Source of the DNA: G963665085 sp963665085
GTDB taxonomy: Bacteria > Bacteroidota > Bacteroidia > Bacteroidales > JAAAOM01
Assembly: GCA_963665085.2 (NCBI GenBank)
Contig: CAXXXS010000002.1
Location: 1,116,001 to 1,180,000 of the forward strand
Direction: 5' to 3'
Length of the DNA stretch: 64,000 bases
Each line of letters opens with the position of its first letter. The first letter of the stretch is position 1. Under the pieces are notes generated by a model. That model saw only the letters and a list, made by a program, of their open reading frames with translations, ran no database searches and was not told the DNA's origin. Both the position numbers and the translations under genes were made by a program. Below, in pieces: positions 62,720 to 64,000 of the stretch.

Positions 62720-63520
62720 TTAAAATTTTAAAACAACAAATGTATTCTCAGGCAGTGCACGATAAATTGCCCTTAATTCTTCCACTGGCATTTTGATAGT
62801 AATAGTTGGTTGGTATTCTTGTTTCTTAAATAGCATAAAATTTCCCAGGGTTTCTAAAAATTTCTTAACCTTTAATTGTAAATGAAACTTAAACTTTGCT
62901 CTTTTGTCAAGAGAATTAACAGTTTTGTCTTGTTCAAAAATTAATTTAAAATTATAATCCAGGAAAAAAACTGCAAAAGCCGGATTTTGAATTAACGTAT
63001 CTGGCTTCCATGCATTCAATGTTGCCTCAAGTGTATCTTTAGGCGCTTGACGAACAACAATGGGTTCTTTTACTATAGTTGCAGATTGCGAACCTATGGC
63101 TAACGGTTTAGAGAAAATTTCAATTTCCTGTTGTAAAGGCATTTTATCGAAGAGTTTATCTCTTTTTAATTCCCCAACCTTGGTTTGATGTATCATAACC
63201 CCCTTAATATACAGGTTTACGGTACTGTCAGATAAATTAACTACTAATTGGATTGAATCCGATTCTGATAATTTTAACAGAGCGTCCTTATATGCTTTTT
63301 CTTTAAGTAAATCTTTCATATCCGTGTGAAAATAGATACTATCTATTTTTTTAGTAAAAACTGTCCCCTCCTCAACAACTCCTGCCAACTCCTTGATTTT
63401 GTTAAGCGGGGCTATTGCAACAGTAATTAAATAAACAAATAAAAATATCCCTGCTAACCCGAACAGGACAGTTCTCCATTGCGTTTTTAGTGAGGTTCCT
63501 TTTTTGATAATGTCTTGCAT
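62720..63520 (-). CDS. Membrane-anchored protein, partner of L,D-transpeptidase
   Basis: A 266-residue protein with one N-terminal membrane anchor (about 18-38) and a periplasmic domain with coiled character (FHTDMKDLLKEKAYKDALLKL) and beta strands. It is not recognised as a named family. It follows the L,D-transpeptidase gene by 12 bp, so a role in cell-wall cross-linking is inferred. Confidence 0.6.
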   Translation of the reverse strand: MQDIIKKGTSLKTQWRTVLFGLAGIFLFVYLITVAIAPLNKIKELAGVVEEGTVFTKKIDSIYFHTDMKDLLKEKAYKDALLKLSESDSIQLVVNLSDSTVNLYIKGVMIHQTKVGELKRDKLFDKMPLQQEIEIFSKPLAIGSQSATIVKEPIVVRQAPKDTLEATLNAWKPDTLIQNPAFAVFFLDYNFKLIFEQDKTVNSLDKRAKFKFHLQLKVKKFLETLGNFMLFKKQEYQPTITIKMPVEELRAIYRALPENTFVVLKF

Positions 63521-63532
63521 TCCAATAAAATT

Positions 63533-64000
63533 TTAAAAAATATATACTTTAGATCCTACTTGAAGTGATTTATAAACCAATTCAAGATTTTCGTCATTTA
63601 ACCTAATACACCCATGTGTAACAGGTAATCCCAAAAATCTTTGGTAAAGTGTTCCATGAATTAAATATCCGTGCCCCAGGCTTAAGGCATAATCTCCCAG
63701 GACACCATATTCAAATCGTGTATGGTCGTTGGCAGATGGTACAGGTAATCCTTCCTCAACAAAAGCCCAGTCAGGTTTTTTCCATACAGGAGAAGTGATT
63801 TTTCCTAATATCTTAAATTCTCCTTTTGGGGTTTTAAACATCCATTGTTGTTCATCCCCATTTTTTAATAAAGTATAGCTTCCCGTTGAGCATTTATCTC
63901 TTTTAATAATTTCATTCCCTTTATATAAAACAAACTCATTTGATGCACTATTAATAACCAAAAAGTAAGACTTTGGCCTTTTGGCATTTAGTTTTTTGTT
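63533..64000 (-). CDS. L,D-transpeptidase (YkuD domain), 5' end beyond the window
   Basis: The frame is open to the window edge (NKKLNAKRPKSYFLVINSAS), so the N terminus and any signal peptide are missing. The YkuD catalytic motif is present: LIHGTLYQRFLGLPVTHGCIRLND with the active His and Cys. The enzyme forms 3-3 cross-links in peptidoglycan or attaches lipoproteins to it, in the periplasm. Confidence 0.88.
   Translation of the reverse strand, partial: NKKLNAKRPKSYFLVINSASNEFVLYKGNEIIKRDKCSTGSYTLLKNGDEQQWMFKTPKGEFKILGKITSPVWKKPDWAFVEEGLPVPSANDHTRFEYGVLGDYALSLGHGYLIHGTLYQRFLGLPVTHGCIRLNDENLELVYKSLQVGSKVYIF

Noticed and set aside
1..64000. CRISPR array
   Set aside because: No run of regularly spaced direct repeats was seen; only short intergenic repeats are present.

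Overview
The window is a 64 kb piece of an AT-rich chromosome from a member of the Bacteroidota, probably a Bacteroidales/Marinilabiliales-type organism; the genus cannot be read from the sequence. Evidence: the bamD-rpoZ(Rpb6-type omega)-coaBC-DUF4835-recN-fabI block, DUF2795, many lipoproteins and AQ/SQ-type signal peptides, promoters of the TTTG-N19-TAnnTTTG type, almost no Shine-Dalgarno sequences, and an IS1380 element.

Region 1 (1-30 kb) is mostly core genome. It opens with a PLP-dependent Cys/Met enzyme, glutamate formiminotransferase, a YfcC-type carrier and a DUF819 membrane protein. The leftward block bamD, rpoZ, coaBC, DUF4835, recN, fabI follows (envelope assembly, transcription, CoA, DNA repair, fatty acids). 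Next come an alpha-oxoamine synthase (sphingolipid or sulfonolipid type), a cobalamin adenosyltransferase, a MacB/LolD-type ABC ATPase, a methyltransferase, RecG, a small translationally coupled pair of unknown function (18.7 kb), an ECF sigma/anti-sigma pair with a candidate autoregulatory promoter, an FKBP lipoprotein, a TPR/beta-propeller/SPOR protein, a DUF4382-like lipoprotein, a full-length Lhr-type helicase and tRNA-Pro(TGG). Two 68-bp inverted repeats (21.4 and 25.4 kb) end in the same 13 bp as the IS1380 element at 52.8 kb.

Region 2 (30-64 kb) is accessory in character and rich in ion transport, stress and envelope functions: an ECF sigma factor, a UspA-like protein, a NarL-type two-component pair, and a 1670-residue protein that joins an SLC12-type cation-chloride cotransporter to a long helical region and a C-terminal P-loop ATPase with a winged helix, followed 9 bp later by an MscS-like channel. 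Further on are a lipase-like hydrolase/GDPD pair, a GNAT-nitrilase fusion, two class-A-beta-lactamase-fold serine hydrolases around an ATP/ADP-carrier-like transporter fused to HEAT repeats, and an exported dikinase whose phosphohistidine domain precedes the ATP-grasp domain. An IS1380 insertion with a 5-bp target duplication splits a CBS-domain hybrid histidine kinase; removing the element and one duplication restores one 510-codon frame. The end holds two PiT-family-like permeases, a STAS protein, a CPA2 antiporter with a UspA-like tail, and an L,D-transpeptidase cut by the window edge.

The strongest candidates for something undescribed are the SLC12-ATPase fusion with its MscS partner, and the 43.5-51.5 kb cluster (nucleotide-carrier/HEAT protein, periplasmic serine hydrolases and exported dikinase). 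The cluster could be read as periplasmic phosphotransfer chemistry fed by nucleotide transport. Functional readings of both are inference; the domain and frame observations are direct.
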